From assembly GCA_049999805.1 (NCBI GenBank), contig JBNGIO010005627.1:26039-90038 (forward strand): a DNA stretch of 64,000 nt, given 5' to 3'. Numbering within the stretch: the first letter of the stretch is position 1; each line of letters starts with the position of its first letter. Both the position numbers and the translations under genes were made by a program. Under the pieces are notes generated by a model. The model made no database searches. It had not been told where the DNA came from and worked only from the letters and a program-made list of their open reading frames with translations. Shown here piece by piece: positions 63,701 through 64,000 of this stretch. This stretch comes from Folioceros fuciformis. Its lineage: Eukaryota > Anthocerotophyta > Anthocerotopsida > Anthocerotales.

Positions 63701-63977
63701 GCGTATTAGCCCGCTGCGTGCCTTTCGCCTTGATTCCAAAAGCCACACACAGAGCAGTAAGTAGAGCGCTTTTGCCACTCCCATTCTGCCCCGTGATGAA
63801 GTTCACATGCTCATTGAGCTCAATAGTCAGGTTGCCGTGGCACATAAAGTTCTCCACTCTGATTCTCCTGATCAAACCGGCCTTCTCCCCACTCTCCTCC
63901 TCCTCCTCCTCCTCCTCCTCTTCCTCCTCCTCCTCCTCTTCCAAGCCCTGCTTCCCACACCCTTCTTCCTCTTCCAT
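60765..63977 (-). CDS. SMC6: SMC6, structural maintenance of chromosomes 6 (SMC5/6 complex)
   Basis: ATPase subunit of the SMC5/6 complex, which acts in homologous recombination repair and sister-chromatid alignment in the nucleus. One uninterrupted frame of 1070 residues, close to the usual length (about 1050-1070). After a poly-Glu N-terminus (residues 13-28), the head begins RRIRVENFMCHGNLTIEL with Walker A GQNGSGKS at 63-70. Coiled coil runs from about 210 to 470, hinge from about 480 to 640 (including GPIGAHVSLSGDNSWSLAVE and VFTKDGMKLFLRRG), and a second coiled coil from about 650 to 900. The ABC signature LSGGERSFST starts at about 986 and Walker B FRAMDEFDVFMD at about 1010. RENFMCHxxL and DEFDVFMD are specific to SMC6. 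No introns are visible, unlike most neighbours. The poly-Glu tract is encoded by a (CTC)n microsatellite at about 63894-63942, and its length may vary. Confidence 0.97.
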   Translation of the reverse strand: MEEEEGCGKQGLEEEEEEEEEEEEEEEESGEKAGLIRRIRVENFMCHGNLTIELNEHVNFITGQNGSGKSALLTALCVAFGIKAKGTQRANTLKDFIKTGSSYALVAVEMKNEGEDAFRHDVYGDTICVERRITSSGTSTFAIKDYKGKKVATKRDEVVSLVEHFNIEVQNPCVIMTQDKSKEFLHNGTPKDKFKFFFKSTLLQQVSDVLTQISEKLESVSGTVVELEKGLEPLNLSLQQLADRIEKRLEMEGLTTAIADTQKKLAWAWVCEADKNYEEELENLERFRGRIPTLQKLIDDSKAELERCTEAHVESMAQITAMLENAQSMGQEQELVAREYEEAARKVASMEEDSAVRRRAIDKIKENIRALQGVSAELQARFARDTQAEMEAGRIEMERVRADLDAAKAEVDTAAQLEQNLQDQLTSAAEAVRSIVTELEEKRRAVRDLEACVLRLQRAQTNTVTAFGGDNVLNVLRAIEQRWQSFSRPPIGPIGAHVSLSGDNSWSLAVEAAVGGLLNAFVVHNHQDLLLLRRISTDCRCKLTIMIYDFDRPLMSLPQHMLPDPNLTTVMSVINTDNATVMNVLVDQGSVERQVLAENFDAAKAIAFSRGISNVKEVFTKDGMKLFLRRGVETSLPRDRNLRSGRLGVRFDEEIERTRHEIAEANEVIISTKQRKRGAENSKAQLEAEQNRAKRSRVEAQHRLSGKESFLQELQAIASSQIAEAVQPNTEEIEQDIREAEGEVEEKESELQKIEAQLVVAQRNCDQVKRNLQAIRASAEEKSAIVHEAEQEVLVRLSKVKEAEQKVAHYENMMNDKVLADIRKREEEVSRIREQLEEKQAKAAEVCARKDVSFDDGSTPETLQVELRRLQAKQRVQGASSDDCPVEDLQVQARKLQKKIFKRGAVYHGIKNKLEMIRTALETRYEYFGRNCLYLKRQLHWKFNCHLRKTGCTGRAKVDYENETLELCVTLPQDSSHSAVRDTRALSGGERSFSTLAFALALHQMTESPFRAMDEFDVFMDDVKRKISLAAVVDFALKQGSQWIFITPHDISSVEAGPKVKKQQMASPRP

Positions 63978-64000
63978 GCCCTGCTCCCGGCACCCTTCTT

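Noticed and set aside
1-64000. CRISPR arrays, bacterial operons, rRNA or canonical tRNA genes
   Set aside because: None found by eye. Tandem repeats present are simple or minisatellite arrays without unique spacers, and gene structure is eukaryotic.

Overview
The window is nuclear DNA of a green land plant. The evidence is split genes with short GT-AG introns (about 55-350 bp), TTTAGGG-type telomere-like motifs, a class II LBD transcription factor, an OVATE-family protein, a plastid phosphoglycerate kinase, SERRATE, plant-type cytochromes P450 and four long PLS-type pentatricopeptide repeat (PPR) proteins. The compact genes and the form of the PPR proteins (many near-identical MYAKCGS-type repeats, C-termini of the PGxSW/VHxF type) suggest a seed-free plant such as a fern, lycophyte or bryophyte. 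The species cannot be fixed from sequence alone. Three runs of N are assembly gaps: 2804-3203, 6416-6515 and 19450-19549.

Layout. 1-2.4 kb: mitochondrial-type ribosomal protein S5 (+). 2.4-7 kb: gene-poor, rich in simple and tandem repeats, including a 33-bp array beside telomere-like repeats. 7.1-8.8 kb: class II LBD gene (+). 8.8-11.2 kb: repeat-rich spacer. 11.2-13.05 kb: MBD4-like DNA glycosylase (-). 14.2-16.0 kb: a single-exon OVATE-family gene (+) in a strikingly AT-rich island that continues to about 16.9 kb. 18.0-20.2 kb: ThrE/PRM10-like membrane transporter (+). 20.3-30.5 kb: a giant many-exon, single-pass membrane protein (-) built of filamin-type repeats, resembling the gamete adhesion protein GEX2. 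31.0-33.8 kb: PPR-1 (+). 35.0-37.0 kb: plastid PGK (+). 37.4-40.1 kb: PPR-2 (-). 40.9-54.8 kb: P450-1, P450-2, PPR-3, P450-3 and PPR-4, all +. 55.2-60.1 kb: SERRATE (-). 60.8-64.0 kb: SMC6 (-).

How the genes relate. Most are unrelated housekeeping or regulatory genes: organelle translation, Calvin cycle/glycolysis, miRNA processing and splicing, DNA repair and cohesion. The one true local family expansion lies at 37-55 kb. There, three paralogous P450s with the same 9-exon structure are interleaved with intronless PPR genes, and PPR-2 and PPR-4 are inverted paralogues bracketing the P450s. The four PPR proteins are predicted organelle RNA-binding factors that lack a DYW deaminase domain. The most interesting locus is the 10-kb filamin-repeat membrane protein.
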